This document shows, piece after piece, positions 11,786-23,931 of a DNA stretch of 64,000 nt. Each line of letters opens with the position of its first letter. Position 1 is the stretch's first letter. Source of the DNA: Stereocaulon alpinum (Eukaryota > Ascomycota > Lecanoromycetes > Lecanorales > Stereocaulaceae); assembly GCA_018257865.1 (NCBI GenBank), contig JAEUBA010000093.1, forward strand, positions 59,133-123,132. The letters run 5' to 3'. The position numbers and the translations under genes were made by a program. A model generated the notes under the pieces. The model saw nothing but the letters and a program-made list of their open reading frames with translations. It searched no databases and was not told the DNA's origin.

Positions 11786-12963
11786 GATTTACTGAGAGTG
11801 CGATTGATGGTTGACGGATATGGCTTTTCGTGAAACGGTTCAAGTAGGTTTTGAAGCGGAGATGTCGAATCAGATGTTTAGTATTCCAGGCAAGCAACGT
11901 CGACCACGGCGTCGTGATTACGAGCGTTTCCCTGCGGTACCGATTACCAGATAGGGTTTCTTAGGGCCGGCTGGCGGCCTCTAGGGTACCCTAGCTCAAA
12001 AGCCCTAGGCCAAAATTCCAACGGCTATCTTTCGACCTCCTCGCTGCTCCTCAGCCTGAAATCTTAGCCACTCCCTCTGATGACCATCCGCGTCCTTGCA
12101 ACCACCATACGGAGCACAGCAGTTGCGCGAATAAACCCAATGGTATGTTGCGAACTCTAATGTTGTGCCTGACCTGACTCTACTACGTTCGTTATCTTGT
12201 GAGACGTTGAGCGTACGAACTTTCTTTGCCCCTAAAAGGGGAAGTCTTCTGTTAGATTGGGGTACATTGGCTATGGCTACCGCTGTTGTTTCCACAGCTA
12301 CTAGCTTCTCTACCGGTAGCCATCGACTACTGGTCACCTTCCTTAAGACTTGTCCATAGGGCATTATTTGTCATTGCCTCAGGCCTGACTTACAACAAAG
12401 GTACACGGCCAATGATTACGTGCAGGCATTCTGGATGGCAAATCCCTGGCGGATCCACTGGGCTAAATTCCTCCCATACTTTATCTGTTACCCGGTACAC
12501 ACACCGTTGCATGATAGGTCCTCCTTACCGCATGTGGCATTATAAACGAGGCAAAGCTACTGTGGGCAGCCTTAGGCCAACCGCGCCTTATGGCCTCCCC
12601 CGATGCTAGTGTCTGATTGAAGAACCAATTGGGGTGATTGGTTGTGCTTCTCTGCAAAAGCGGGACCTCTCAGACGAAGTGATGGCCGGGTAGCTCTATT
12701 GCCGGAGCATTTACCGGCTGCACTCCTGAACCACCAAAACACATCAACATCCACCTTTCGAATACGAATCCAGGGGCGCTTGATGTGGCCAATAATCGAG
12801 ACAAAGGTACGACTTCATGACGAGCATGTTTAAGGTTAAGATGTAGCACCAAGGGTACGTTGATTCACTTTTGATCGTTTTGCCATCCTGCTGAGGTGTG
12901 CCTGTTGCAGGCCCTTTGTGTAACGGCCGTAGCTGGCTAAAACGCTGCCCGCTCGCCCTCGAC
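11786..12963. other. Intergenic region, two promoters
   Basis: This 1.2-kb region separates the divergent ABM-like gene and the transcription factor gene. It holds a perfect 14-bp palindrome, ctagggtaccctag, at 11981-11994. Short open frames at 12005-12364 (-) and 12286-12609 (+) lack recognisable similarity and exon signals, so they are not called. A long 5' leader for the regulator is possible. Confidence 0.45.
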
Positions 12964-15900
12964 ATGGAGAATGCTTCAGATTTTACCAATGTTCTTCAAG
13001 ACGGATCTAGTTCGCGTACGGTACAGCCTACGGCCATTATGCGAGGACCAATTACAGCCAGTCAACAAGGTCCCATCAAGTTATCCTCTACACAGGAGCC
13101 AAGGATTCGGAACAGAGCCATTAACGCTTGTTCTTCCTGCAGAGAACGAAAGGCGAAGTGTGACCAGGGCAAGCCAATTTGTGGTTTATGTCAGGAGAAT
13201 GACCGTAAATGCGAGTATTATCGCCAGCCTTCGGATGCCGCCGGCCGAAAAGTGTTCAATGTGGTGAAGAGAAGCACCCGGTTCCTGGAGAAACAACGGA
13301 AACACCTCGTTAGAAGCGTTCTTCAGAGCTATCTTCCACGCGAGCACCTTGATGCTCTGGACATCGAACATCTTGAATTGGACAATGGACCCGAAGACCA
13401 ACAAAGATTGGAACCGACTCCTCTGGCAGTCGCTGATACGGCTTATGAGGATGACACGGATGATGGCAACCTCAAGCTAGACATGGGGGTCATGTTTGGC
13501 AAATGCCGCATCACTGAAAGGATAGGAGCTTTAGTTAGGCCTAAAATGGTTGAAGAGGTATACGTCTTCAGAATGCAATGGGTGTTCCTCAACAGCTCAG
13601 AACAACGCTAATCGGTTGTAGCTGACGAATGCACTGAACGACGAACACTATCGAAGTGCCGAAGGTGCGATCGCCAGCGGCTATGGCTTTACTCCTGGTT
13701 CGATGTATATGGCGCCGGTCTCAGGTTTCCTGTTTTTCGCCAGCGCAGATACCTCGCTCGATGAGCTACGAGTGAGCAATGATGATGCAGATCAGCTCGT
13801 CGTTCAATATTTGAGGAACGTTGATCCGGTCGCTCGTGTCGTGCACAAGCCTTCGTTCCGAAGAGTCTACAACGAGTTCCGCCGCCAAAGAGGCTTTGAC
13901 AATCCCAGCTCGGTAGACGACTTTGCTAACTCAAAAAAAGCCATGGTCTTTGCTGCACTGTTCTCCGGCGCTGTTAGCATGGACGAGGAAGCGTTGATCG
14001 ACAAGCTCGGCTGTCACAAAGCGTCTTTGGTGTTCCAATTGCAATTGGCTACAGAGATCTCGCTGGGTCGTGCCCACCTCTCGCAGACCAGCAGGCTCCA
14101 GACAATCCAGGCTTATGTGATGTATTTGGTAAGAGCATATTCCCATTTTCATACCGGCCTATTTCCGACGTGATGCTACGAACCCATGGCTTGCACAGCA
14201 GCTTCGTGGTATGGTCAATTGGGGACGCAACGTCGAAAGATCCAGACGCCATGGTTACCGTATGGCCATGTTGATACTGACAACTCTTAGATTGCGCTGT
14301 GTCGAGGCCATGTGGGCCGTGTGCATTCAAGTCTTGTCGCAACTGCCATTCGCCTTGCCGAATGCATGGGTCTGCACAAAGATGGTACCGAATATGGCTT
14401 CGATCCAGTACGAACCCATATTGGGCGCATGTTGTGGCACCAACTTTGCTTTCTCGACATTCGAACCTCCGAGGCACATGGCCCTCGGCCACTTATCCGA
14501 GCAGACGGCTACACCACCAAATTGCCTCTCAATGTTGATGACGATGATCTACAGCATGTTGACCACGATAAGGACAAATACACAGATATGACGTTTTCCC
14601 TGGTCGTTATGCGATGTGTTGAAGTCATCCGATCGTTATACGTGGATCGTGGACGGATTGGAAGGCTGGAGGAGGGCAGAATGCCTCTGAATCAGTTGCT
14701 TGCCAGAGTTCATGATCTGAAGACCAAATTGCTTAAAGACTACAGCACGATACTGGAGGACAGTGAGCCAATACAACGATATACTAGACTTAACATCGAG
14801 CTCCACACCAGTCGCATGCACGCAATGATCCTTCATCCTTATCACATACATACAGAATATAGACTACCAGGTAAGGGCTTATGAATTCTTTCACGCTACG
14901 TGTAATTGACGTAAAGAAATAGCCCGTCTTAACGAATTGTTGAACGCTTCTGGCATTCATACGATGCGAATCGTTATGGAAATTGAGACAGACAAGATGT
15001 TTAAGCCCTGGCTGTGGTACGCCGGTGCCCTGCAGCAGCATCACTATGCGCTCCTGATGCTAATGGAAATGTACCTCCACCCTCACCGAAAAGGGGCAGA
15101 CGCAGCTTGGAAATGTTTGGACTGGGTTTTCGAAGCGGATCCAAATATGCCTCGAGATCAGAAGGCGTACCTCCTAGTGTCTAGAATCCGTGATGCTATG
15201 TCAGAGTTTGTTTCGGCCAGGAAGCCTCGCTGTCCAACAAAAATGAACAAGCAGCTGCCATCGACCCAAGCTGCTACGCGCCTCTCGAATGCTGGGAGCA
15301 CTGTGGATCTGCTGCTAGAGGACGGAGTATCCATAGAAAGTACTACGGATCACTTCAATCGGTCTGCTATACCATCTAGGCATGCTTTCAAAAGCCAAAA
15401 TGGGGCAACGACAGTAACAGCGATGCCGCCCACAGCGGGATTGCCTTATATCACGACTACCGTGCCTGACGGCTTGCCAAACATTCTTCGTCCTGAGCTC
15501 ATACCACGACCAGGGGACCCAAGGAGGGAGCTGCCAGTCAATTGGGTAGGTGGTCTTCTATGACATGTCAGTCGATGGAGTCATTTGGCGACTGACTTGG
15601 TGCATAGTCACAATTCAATCAAATGTATCCTCACGGCACGTTCACCGGCGTGCTTGATGGGCCTTCTGATTCATTCCCTGGTGGCATATCCGCAGCAACC
15701 TATCCTGGAGGTTCTCAATATCAAGATGCCAAAGTACCTGAACATGAAGGCCATACAGACAATCCATTCATCATTGATCGGCCTTATATCTCCACAGATC
15801 ACCGCAGAGGTGCAAACCAAGCCATGATATACTCACCTACACACGAGAACATACAAACTAATACTTTCATCAATACTTCGAACCCACTTTACCCTACCAA

Positions 15901-16147
15901 TTCGAGCTTCAATGGCGATGCTTCTCATGGTCTTAGTTTCACCGCCGTCAACAATGGTCACCCTTATGGACACACCAATGGGCCTCCATACACTGCTGGC
16001 TTGGCTTATGGAGACGAAGACATGAGTTCGAGGTACTACATCAATATTCCAAGGAGCCACACTCAGAATGAGATTAATGGTTACGGCGCAACAATGAATC
16101 ACGCCGATCTAGCATATCGACGAAGAGAATACCCGCAGTCCGCCTAA
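12964..16147 (+). CDS. Zn2Cys6 fungal transcription factor
   Basis: Five exons, 12964-13557, 13622-14128, 14291-14870, 14923-15545 and 15608-16147, yield 947 residues with matching phases; introns are 64, 162, 52 and 62 nt. The DNA-binding binuclear cluster lies near residues 56-83 and has spacing C-x2-C-x6-C-x6-C-x2-C-x6-C (starting CSSCRERKAKC). A basic linker follows (KVFNVVKRSTRFLEKQRKH). The fungal-specific regulatory domain (Fungal_trans) spans exons 2-3: VDPVARVVHKPSFRR, then RLAECMGLHKDG, then the ML WHQ motif. The C-terminus is long, Asn/Tyr/Gly-rich and probably disordered. Target genes cannot be told from context because no pathway cluster sits nearby. The 162-nt intron 2 is the least certain junction. 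Confidence 0.88.
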
Positions 16148-17835
16148 GCTACTCCCTAGCTAAGGCACCGACAATGGGAAATAATGTTTATGTGCACTTT
16201 GATATGTAATGCGAACACTACGATAACGGATAAATTAAAGGTACGAGTACAGGACGTGTCTGGAGTACGGATCTGGGTAGGCGTTGGGATGAGGGTATCC
16301 TACCATACTATTGATCTTACTTTTAGATTTATTGCGATTTATCACTCTATCTACTAGACATGTCTGCCCTCTAATCTTTCGGATGTCTCACACATGATCT
16401 GTTTGGGAATAATGTTATATCGAACCTATCTACACCGACATACACTTAGCATCATGGATCCTAATCTCATGTGACTCTGATTTCGACAGCCATTCTGTCG
16501 AACGCTGTTTCATATTCCCTCAAGCCCGGTAAGCGGTCTTTCTGCTCATGGGTAGACTACAATGACCTTGATCAGGTCCAGCTAAGTCGTTGTATCACGC
16601 CCCACCGCGCTAATTAATGAGCAAGATGCTGATATAGATCTACCTCGTATTATCATTCCTCCGCAACCACACGCCTACCTTACACAAGATATTTTGCTCA
16701 AGACTCGCCCCTATCTTGTCATGCATCGCCTGCCGCTCCATCCCGTGGTCCACATTGCAGGCTACAGGCTACAGACGCTGCCTGAGGTAATATTTTCTGC
16801 TCCGCGGGCTCGTGCTAGCGTGAGGGCGTAGTCTTTCCTAACCCAATTTGCAGACACTTTGACCGTTGCCCTGTTGCTCTTGACTCCATAACCGCTAAAC
16901 CACATGTCCTCGGTCATAGTAAAGATTCAAAATCTTGCTCGCCTCCTCGTAGCCTGAAACCGTATCTCCTGGTCGACTACCAAGACCTCACGTCCTTTTC
17001 CATCGCGGCCTCACACCGCGTGCGTACCACAGTGATTGAGCTCCGCTCATCAACCATCGTCAGCGGGTACATCGTCCTTTCCCACTCTGTCCCGGCACTA
17101 TCCCTCTTCCACCTGACTCATGCTCCAGGGACTTTGTACCAACTACGGAACCCATTCCCCGCTTCCTATCCCTCCATCGCCCGAGATGTCCCAGCTGCAG
17201 GGATCGGAAGAATTCCTTTCCGCGGCATTTATCTTGGTCTACGAGATATCAGCCATGTAGTGCACCATGTGCTGATTCCGCGGAAGGCTAAAGACGAGAG
17301 ATTCCAGGTTAGGTCGCGTGCATATATCGCCACTATATCAGGCAATGGGTGTTTCACATTACTCTCACTACACTATCAGCAAGGATAGGACTCGACCAAT
17401 CCTGCTTTATAGCACGTAGTCAATGTTGCTTAGGTGGGGTTGAGAAGGCTGCGTAATCCAGCATTCGGGATCATATCACCCCCACTACCCTTCTAAGAAC
17501 GTGGATCGTGCTTTGACATGAAACGTGTGGAACTGAAGAAGGGGTGCATGCCTCGTGTTTAGTGACCGGTCTGAGATTTCCTTCACCTGCGTGGTGTGGA
17601 TGGAAGAATATGAGAAATGTGTAGTCACGTTCACGAGGGAAGAGGGTCAAAGTGCTTCAACCGTGGTTTCAACCTCAACAATTCGTTATTATTCCTGTTT
17701 TCGAACGCCAACGCTAATGCTGATGATAATGTACAAAATAGTGGCCATTATGTGAGAATTCCAAAAACGGACGCACGCTATGCCTCTCGCTCCACGTATG
17801 ATGAGACTTTAGTACGGCGCACACAATGCATTATC
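16148..17835. other. Long gene-free interval
   Basis: This is 1.7 kb between the convergent transcription factor and NUP159 genes. The longest open frame, 17020-17388 (+, 122 codons), has no recognisable domain, and I could not join it to neighbouring exons. No tRNA, tandem repeat or transposon signature was seen. Confidence 0.45.
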
Positions 17836-20800
17836 TCAATCGAGAGTTCTGATCCTAGGCCCATGTTTCGAAAACGCCTCCTTAATGATATCATTCACTT
17901 CCTGCCGTCTCTGCGCCTTCTCGCGACATATCTGTACCTCTTCCGGCGTGAAATCTTCGATAGTTTTCCTTGGTGACGCACGTGTGCTGCGAGAAAGCTC
18001 TGGGGAATAAGAATGGCCGTTCTGTAGGGCACTGGCGCCTAATCTGGAAACACGCTTTCCTTTTGCTGATGTCGGTGTGAATGGAGATCCTTCTCTGCTG
18101 TTTTGACTAGCGACGGAGGAGAAACGCAGGTTTCGCATTTGATTTTCAAGCACGTCGATGTCTAAGCATTTCTTTTCGACTATGCTGGTCATCTTCATGA
18201 TTGTATTGGTAACGGCTTCGACTGTGGGTTTCTTCAATGGCGGACCCTTGCCGTTGGCGGTCTCACAAGAGGCCAGCTTGGCTCTGAGCATAGTGATGTT
18301 TTCCTCTGCTTCAGCTAGCAGCTTTTGAAATCGTGTGACCTTTTTTCGTAACTCTTGCTGCTGGATAGCATGATCGAGACGTAATGGAGCTGATCTTGCG
18401 GATTCAATTTTCTCTGGGTCAGATTTTGCATCGACAACTCTGGCAATGTCACTGGCCCTGGCTCGTAGCGTAGCAACTCCTCTTCGTAGGTCTCGACACT
18501 CGTTGAGCTTTTGCGGTACGTCCTGTATCTTGCCATTCTCGAGCCGAGCGGCGACATCGCCCTCAGTTCTTCCTAGCTCCGCAATCTCGATAAGGCACCA
18601 ATCATCATTCTCCAGATCGGCGCGCTCGCGACCATTCTGTTTGTACAATTGCTCATGGCCTTTGACGAATGCCTTTAGTGAGCGCGCATTGAGACCCAAG
18701 GTATCGATCATGGAATTGATGTCTCTGTAGACCTTCTCAATCTGGCCAGGGATGCCAGGCTTGTCAATATCTCCAATATAATCTTGATGTGCAAGAAAAG
18801 GGTCCAAGGTCTTTGTGGGCTCTACGTCAGTCGCCAATTCTTCACGCACTCTCTCATCCTCTCTATCACTGAGATCCTGCTCCTCTTCAGCAGCTCTTTG
18901 GGCCTGCAGCGCTGCCAGTCGCTCTCGTTCTTGCTTTCGTACATCCTGAGCAGAAGGCTGCGGCTTTGAAGGGACGGCGAGTTGGGTTAAGGCTGCTTTT
19001 CGGTTGTCGAGTGCTTTGAATGGACCAGGAGCACTAACAGATCTTGCGTTGTCTGGTCGAAGCGAATCACCCAGAGCACGGGAGCGGACTGGGCTTGGCG
19101 ATCTTGGACTCTGTTGCAGCTTACTTGGAGGTGGTAGATACGGTGCTGATGTTTTTCCAACTTCTCCGAAGAGAGGCTTGCTCTTCTGTCCTTCATGTGG
19201 ACGTGTTATCCTGCTAAAGAGGCCTCCAGGTGGACTTTTCTCCATCGGGCCACCAAAAGAGCTTCCGGGTGTGAGTTTGGGGCTCTGGTCGGTGGTTGGG
19301 CTGAGCTCTTGAGCTACGTCCACCCCACTGCCTTCGTCGTCGAACGGTCGTCTATCCTCCTCTGAGCCACGCTCCTCGCCTGCCTCCTCACTTCGTTCAT
19401 ACTCTTCCTCTTCCCTCTCTTCCTCCTCCTCCTCCTCCTCACCCTGGTCTTCATCGCCAGACGGCAATACTGGTTGCTCCTCTGGAGCAGGTTCAACGTC
19501 TTTGAGCTTGCTTTTCGCTGGTAAGAAATCAGGCGGTAGGGGCGCATCTTCTGAAGATTTTGAGGAATTAGACGAGTCACCTGGTGCAAAGGTCGTCTTA
19601 CTTGTCGATTCTGGTGGTAGAGGGGGCTCTGGGGTCTTCGATGCCGTCGGAGTGTTTGGGCTCTCGTAACCTTCTGGGGGCGCGGCTTCCGCCTCGTTCA
19701 AGGGAGAGATGTCGTCTTCGTCGGACTGTGGCTCCGTCTTGACCTTTGGTGACGTCTCAATCGAAGGCAGAGGTGACTGGCTAGATCTCTTCGGAGTGTC
19801 CTTTGGCGTGGTTGTGATGGGTGTTGGGATTGGGGTAGGTTTACCAAAACCAAAGCTAGTGGGCTGACTGTTCTGCACGGCAGCAGGTGTTGTCTTGCTT
19901 TGAGCTTGAGTACCAAATAAACCACCTGTTGCGGGCGGCACGCTTGGAAACCGGAATTTTGGTGAAGCTGGTTTAGCAACTGGAGTCGTCGTGGTGACTT
20001 CAGTGGGCGGCGCTCTAGTGACTTCCGCCGGGGCACTATCATCTTCTTCATCCATGTCGGCATCTTTCGTCTGAGGGGTGCCAGGTTCTTTCTGAACTTC
20101 CTCGAGCATATTGCCAAAGCCGCCACCAAATAATGAACCAGGCGCATTACCGGAGGGTTTAGGTGCATCATTTGCAGCTGTACCGTCTCCTTTGAACGTT
20201 GATCCTAATGTGAAGCCGCTACCACCACCAAAACTGCTCTTCGGAGCCCCCTCGTCCTTCTTCGGCGTCGCCATAAAGCTGCTGTCCGTGTCCATGCCAG
20301 AGGCGAAAGAAGCAGCAGGGGTCGATTTGCCGACTAGATGCTCTGCATTATCAGTTGGAGCGGCAGTCAAAAAGCCACTGGGCTTCGAGGCAAAAGAAGC
20401 GAAGCCCGAAGAAGCTGGAGCTTGACTGCTAGTTGCTATGTTCGAACCAAAGGGACTAAGTGTTGTAGCAGTTGCGAAAGGGGATTTGTTGCCTCCGCCG
20501 AGGCTAGGTTGTCCAAATATACTACCTGTCGCCGGTGCCGTGCCAGATGAAGGTGTCCCCCAAGGCGACTGGCGGGCACCTATACCCCCCGCCATCCCAA
20601 AGGCTGTACCTTGGGTAGTTGGTCCCATGGGCATAGCAGAACTAAACGAGGGCTGGCCGAACGCTGGCTTTCCAAACGTTGAGGGTCCACCAAGAGTGGC
20701 TCCAGGAGAGGCAAATGCACTAGTTGCAGTTTTGCTTATGGCGGGCTGTCCAAGGAATGTCTGGCCGAAAGATGATGGTGTTTGTGCACCGGTATTGGCA

Positions 20801-22345
20801 AATGGAGATTCCTGCCTCTTTCCTTGGGGCTGTTGCTGCGGTTGAGCTTCACCAAGAGCTGCAAGCCCCGGAAATGATGTCCCCTGTCGTATTGAGTCCG
20901 CATAGACTATCCACCACGAAGCTAGGATTCCTTCGTTATTCAGTAACATCAAAGCCGGTAATGGACCTTGCGACATCTCATATTCCTCCTTGGGCAATGG
21001 TCGTAACACTCTGTCCTTACTAGACAGATCGAAACCAACACCGATAGGCGAAGTGTCCTCCAAGCCCTCGCTCATCGGCAGCTGGGCGCGTCGTGAATCA
21101 TCAGCCATCGTTGTCGTTGTGAAGACGTTGGAGACCTGTTCTGCAGGAACATCATTTGACAGAGGAGTCGTAGATCTGGTGAACAAGCCGATATCAGCCG
21201 ATGCGGTCGAAGTTACGACTATAGCGTCCAACAGATCCGGTGGGAAATCCTTTAGTCGTTGCATGAATTGGAAAGGGGGTGACCTGTTCATCCCGAAAGG
21301 TGGGCAAGGGTCGGGAAGCTTTTGAAACATGACGGCGGATGGGGTTTGAGCGTGACGAGTTACTACATGGTACGTCGTCGTAGGAGCTCGGTCAGCTTCG
21401 AAGGCTGAGGGCGTATGAGCAACAAGAAAAACATTATTTTCGAGCCACGATATAGCGGAAACTGATAGGATTAGCGGAGCAGTTGAGCACGCGTGGATTG
21501 TAGCACTCACCATGTTGATCACCCTCGAGAGCCGGCGGTCTAGGAAGCTCTGCTTTTAAGACGCCTTCAGGTGTCATTTGACACGCGGTTCCACTCCCAA
21601 GTCCTACAATCAATTGCTTGCCTCGTGTGCTCCATGAGACACAGCTCACTCCGTCTTTCAGAACTTGACCCTGAGAACCCTTCAGGAACTGTCGTGTCTT
21701 CAGGTTCGCGATCAACAGTTGCCCGTTTGTAGTGACAGCCGCGAATAACTCCGCCTTCTCTGGTGTTGGATTGGGCACCAAACCACGCAGGGCAGCTCCG
21801 TCAGTGGGAAGCTGAAACGCGGACTCAGTTTTGCCTTGCATGAGAGCCTGAACTTCGTAGACCGCCAGCCCTCCACCAGTCTCCGCTGACAATGCAAGGA
21901 ACTCTTCATCTGCAGAAAAGGCGACTTGCGAGACCCTCATTCCTATGGGGAGGGTTAATTGAGGTGTGTAGGTCTTGATGTTGCCATCTCCAGACGCCGA
22001 GAATGCCTGGCGTACCGAGTCTGTACCGGCAATGATTACAGACTCGGGCCCAGCGGCTGCAAGCAGACCTTTCTTCGAGGCTATAGATAGAAGGGAAGCC
22101 GTAGGTGGAGGGAGTGCATCGGCAGGCCATGGCGTTGGTAAAAGGCGTAATTTGGCTTCTCCTGCTATGGCTTGGAAACCGAGAGCCTGTAAGGTGAGAG
22201 TGAGCATGCGATTTAGACACCGGCTCTAGGAAGCACCTACCTCGGTCTGTATCTCCTCTAAATCCGGACCTGTTTGCGTCTGAGCATTGCCTGTGCCTCC
22301 CGTACTGCCCGCAAAGGGAGAAGGGCTGCCCATTTGGAAGGCCAT
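17836..22345 (-). CDS. NUP159: Nucleoporin Nup159 (Nup146/NUP214 type)
   Basis: Three exons, 22345-22241, 22186-21511 and 21461-17836, encode 1468 residues. The start MAFQMGSPSPF is the first in-frame ATG after a stop. The N-terminal ~420 residues form a beta-propeller (from ALGFQAIAGEAKLRLLPTPW), the docking site for the mRNA-export helicase Dbp5 in yeast. A central FG-repeat region (~430-620, with SFGQTF, FGKPAFGQPSF and LFGGGFGNM) binds transport receptors. Next come a Ser/Pro-rich segment, an acidic EEEEEEEREEEEYERSEE run and a C-terminal coiled coil (from QQELRKKVTRFQKLLAEAEE) that assembles the cytoplasmic Nup82 complex. The order matches the family. It shares a ~500-bp promoter region with the proteasome gene. 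Confidence 0.93.
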
Positions 22346-22848
22346 CCTTGCTCGTTCGAAGACTGGAGATACAGTGCGAACTTCTCGACCAAGGAGCTGT
22401 TTACTGCCCGCAGAACGGGGCGGCGTTTGAGGTGTTGTAAAGGAGTGTCGTCGGGATACCACAGGAGTCCCGGTGAAGAATTTAAGCGTGCGGTCCAGGG
22501 TCAAGGTTATTTATTACACAATGCATAGCCACAGACTGTGCAGCATAGCAAAGTGCTGCCTCAAATCTGCCTTCACTGCTGGCGGAGGTCAGGAAACCTG
22601 GAGCGCGTTTGCAGATCTTGGCGCCAAGCTGCTAGCGCGAATCGAGCTCTTGAGGCAGCTCCATCCTCGTCACTGCTTCTATCAGCTCTACTTCACACAA
22701 AGAAAAACAGTCAACGGTCTACAAGAAAGTCGCAGGGCTCGAGAAGAGTAGCGATTTGTCGAGGATAGCGGCTCCCAAACACGAAAAGACTCCTTGTCCG
22801 CTGCCTCATTGGTTCCACAGACGATAAATACAAGCTCTCTCCGCCATC
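22346..22848. promoter_or_regulatory. Divergent NUP159/PUP1 promoter
   Basis: This 503-bp interval lies between two divergent housekeeping start codons. The sequence upstream of NUP159 is open in frame back to about 22504 but has no ATG, so it is read as leader. No yeast-type proteasome control element (GGTGGCAAA) was found. Confidence 0.5.
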
Positions 22849-23747
22849 ATGCCCGGCTTCGACTTCTCTAACTATAACCGCAATGCAGCGCTCCACGCCC
22901 AAGGAGTCCCCCTTCCAAAAGCTACAAGCACCGGCACAACAATCGTCGGCTGCATATTCGATGGCGGCGTGGTCATAGCAGCAGACACAAGAGCAACCTC
23001 AGGCCCCATAGTAGCAGACAAGGTCCATACTCCCCTCTGACCCACCCTCTCCCCCTCTACCCCCACAGTCACTAACACCCATCCATCCAGAACTGCGAAA
23101 AACTCCACTACATAGCCCCCCAGATATGGTGTGCCGGCGCCGGCACAGCCGCAGACACCGAATTCACAACTGCCATAATATCCTCAAACCTCGAACTCCA
23201 CGCCCTCTCCACAGGCCGCAAACCGCGTGTCGTAACTTGCATGACGATGCTAAAACAGCACCTATTCCGTTACCAAGGCCACATCGGCGCCTACCTCGTA
23301 GTCGCAGGCGTTGACCCGACAGGAGTAGGACTCTACACAGTGCACGCGCACGGTTCGACCGACAAACTACCCTACGTGACGATGGGATCAGGATCGTTAG
23401 CGGCTATGGCTATATTCGAGACGCAGTGGAAGCAGAAGATGACAAGGGAGGAAGCGATCAAGTTGGCTAGCGATGCGATTCAAGCGGGGATATTCAACGA
23501 TTTGGGAAGTGGGAGTAATGTGGATGTGTGCGTTATTACGGAAGAGAAGGCGAGCCTGATGAGGAACTATATCCGGCCGAATCAGCGGGAGGTGAAGCAG
23601 AGGGATTATAAGTTTAAGCGGGGTACGACAGCGGTGTTGAACGAGAAGGTCATTACGAGGGAAGAGATTAGCAAGTATGTTACTGTGCATGAGCTGAGTT
23701 CGGATGATGATGTGGTGGTGGTGGAGAAGATGGATATTGATACATAA
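22849..23747 (+). CDS. PUP1: 20S proteasome subunit beta-2
   Basis: Exons 22849-23022 and 23091-23747, separated by a 68-nt intron (donor GTCCAT, branch CACTAAC), give 276 residues. The propeptide ends at KATSTG and is followed by TTIVG; Thr30 becomes the N-terminal catalytic threonine of the mature subunit. Downstream landmarks are GGVVIAADTRATSGPIVADK, IWCAGAGTAADTE, KQHLFRYQGHIGAYLVVAGV, VHAHGSTDKLPY, MGSGSLAAMA and DLGSGSNVDVCV. This is the beta-2 (trypsin-like) subunit of the core particle. The C-terminal tail, which in the family wraps around beta-3, is acidic and ends EKMDIDT. The donor hexamer is unusual but the join is dictated by the conserved VADKNCEKLH. Confidence 0.96.
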
Positions 23748-23931
23748 GGGGGGCTCCCTTACATTGCGAATTTCGAGATCCAAGGGTCAGCAAAGCGAAG
23801 GCTGTACTATAATGCTTGTATTAACAGCTTGATCTCTGCAATAGATAGCGAGCAGCATGCGTAGGAAAAAGCAGCGATTGATTATATTACAATTATATCT
23901 TCCTCTTCTTGCGCCTGCCTCTTCACTCTAA

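Noticed and set aside
12005..12609. Overlapping short frames on both strands upstream of the regulator
   Set aside because: No domain or plausible exon structure; more likely promoter or leader sequence.
10871..16147. Secondary-metabolite cluster (ABM-like protein plus Zn2Cys6 regulator)
   Set aside because: No polyketide synthase, peptide synthetase, terpene cyclase, P450 or tailoring set is nearby; neighbours are housekeeping genes.
17020..17388. 122-codon open frame as a gene
   Set aside because: No similarity, no neighbouring exons, and length expected by chance in a balanced-composition spacer.
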